Of a stretch of 26,964 nucleotides of DNA, positions 26,739 through 26,964 are shown piece after piece (the stretch's first letter is position 1; the number at the start of each line of letters is the position of its first letter). Under the pieces are notes generated by a model that saw nothing but the letters and a program-made list of their open reading frames with translations, had not been told where the DNA came from and did no database searches. The translations under genes were made by a program, and so were the position numbers. This stretch comes from Pigoraptor chileana (taxonomy: Eukaryota; Opisthokonta; Filasterea): contig CALSCR010000520.1 in assembly GCA_943704495.1 (NCBI GenBank), forward strand, positions 1 to 26,964. Reading direction: 5' to 3'.

Positions 26739-26964
26739 TTACATTGCAGTTGTTGAGTAAAGGGTGTCGAGTATATCTGTGGACATTTCAATTAACTTGC
26801 GGTTTGGAATCTTCACAAGTTTGAGTATGGAGTCATCGGCATCACTGTATTTGCGTTTGACAATGATGTTGGAACTGTTGGCGTGTTCCTGCAATGATAT
26901 GAGGATCCTCAACCACTCTGGACAAGAATGATCGATAATTCTGACCTTGACCGAAGACGTCTTG
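26739..26964 (-). CDS. Last exon of an unrecognised gene, truncated by the right edge
   Basis: The minus strand from the window edge reads 74 codons to a TAA at 26739-26741, with one partial-codon base at 26964. It includes KTSSVKVRIIDHSCPEWLRI, HANSSNIIVKRKYSDADDSI and PNRKLIEMSTDILDTLYSTT. The composition is that of a normal soluble protein, mixed charged and hydrophobic with regular spacing. It lacks an internal start because the upstream exons lie outside the window. I do not recognise the family. Confidence 0.55.
   Translation of the reverse strand, partial: KTSSVKVRIIDHSCPEWLRILISLQEHANSSNIIVKRKYSDADDSILKLVKIPNRKLIEMSTDILDTLYSTTAM

Overview
The window is nuclear DNA from a unicellular, intron-rich eukaryote using the standard code. 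Almost every convincing gene is split by GT-AG introns of about 80-340 nt. Genes lie on both strands with short spacers. Two gene identities are firm: ribosomal protein eL6 and TPGS1, a tubulin polyglutamylase subunit. TPGS1 argues for an organism with a cilium or flagellum at some life stage. I cannot name the lineage.

Layout, left to right: (1) 5' part of a secreted beta-helix (pectin-lyase-like) protein, minus strand, running off the left edge. (2) An F-box/LRR protein, plus, four exons. (3) A four-CBS-domain protein, minus, six exons. (4) A short four-helix membrane protein that looks bacterial, plus, one exon. (5) TPGS1, minus. (6) RPL6, plus, six exons. (7) An unrecognised 86-residue protein, plus. 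(8) A type II membrane FkbM-like methyltransferase, plus. (9) An intronless F-box protein with about 21 twenty-residue leucine-rich repeats, plus. (10) A conserved but uncharacterised 314-residue membrane protein with a Cys/His cluster, minus, six exons. (11) A weak small spliced gene, plus. (12) A PWWP-domain protein, minus. (13) The last exon of an unrecognised gene, minus, running off the right edge.

The genes do not form one pathway. Items 2, 9 and 12 suggest ubiquitin-ligase adaptors and chromatin reading; the others are housekeeping or cell-surface genes. The region from about 15.9 to 26 kb is more repeat-rich than the left part.

The most unusual signals are these. Palindromes with CAGGGGTAC ends occur three times around item 9, and one has a perfect 8-bp target duplication typical of hAT elements. 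Item 9 contains near-identical 120-bp and 60-bp internal amplifications. One interspersed sequence recurs in introns of minus-strand genes, always in the same orientation relative to transcription. The 10-mer ATCACGTGAC occurs upstream of four gene starts. There is also a probable bacterial transfer, a TGACTCA minisatellite, and a 54-bp tandem array.

Spliced genes are given as whole spans, with exon positions in the evidence. All exon models are hand-built from splice signals, reading-frame phase and protein sense.
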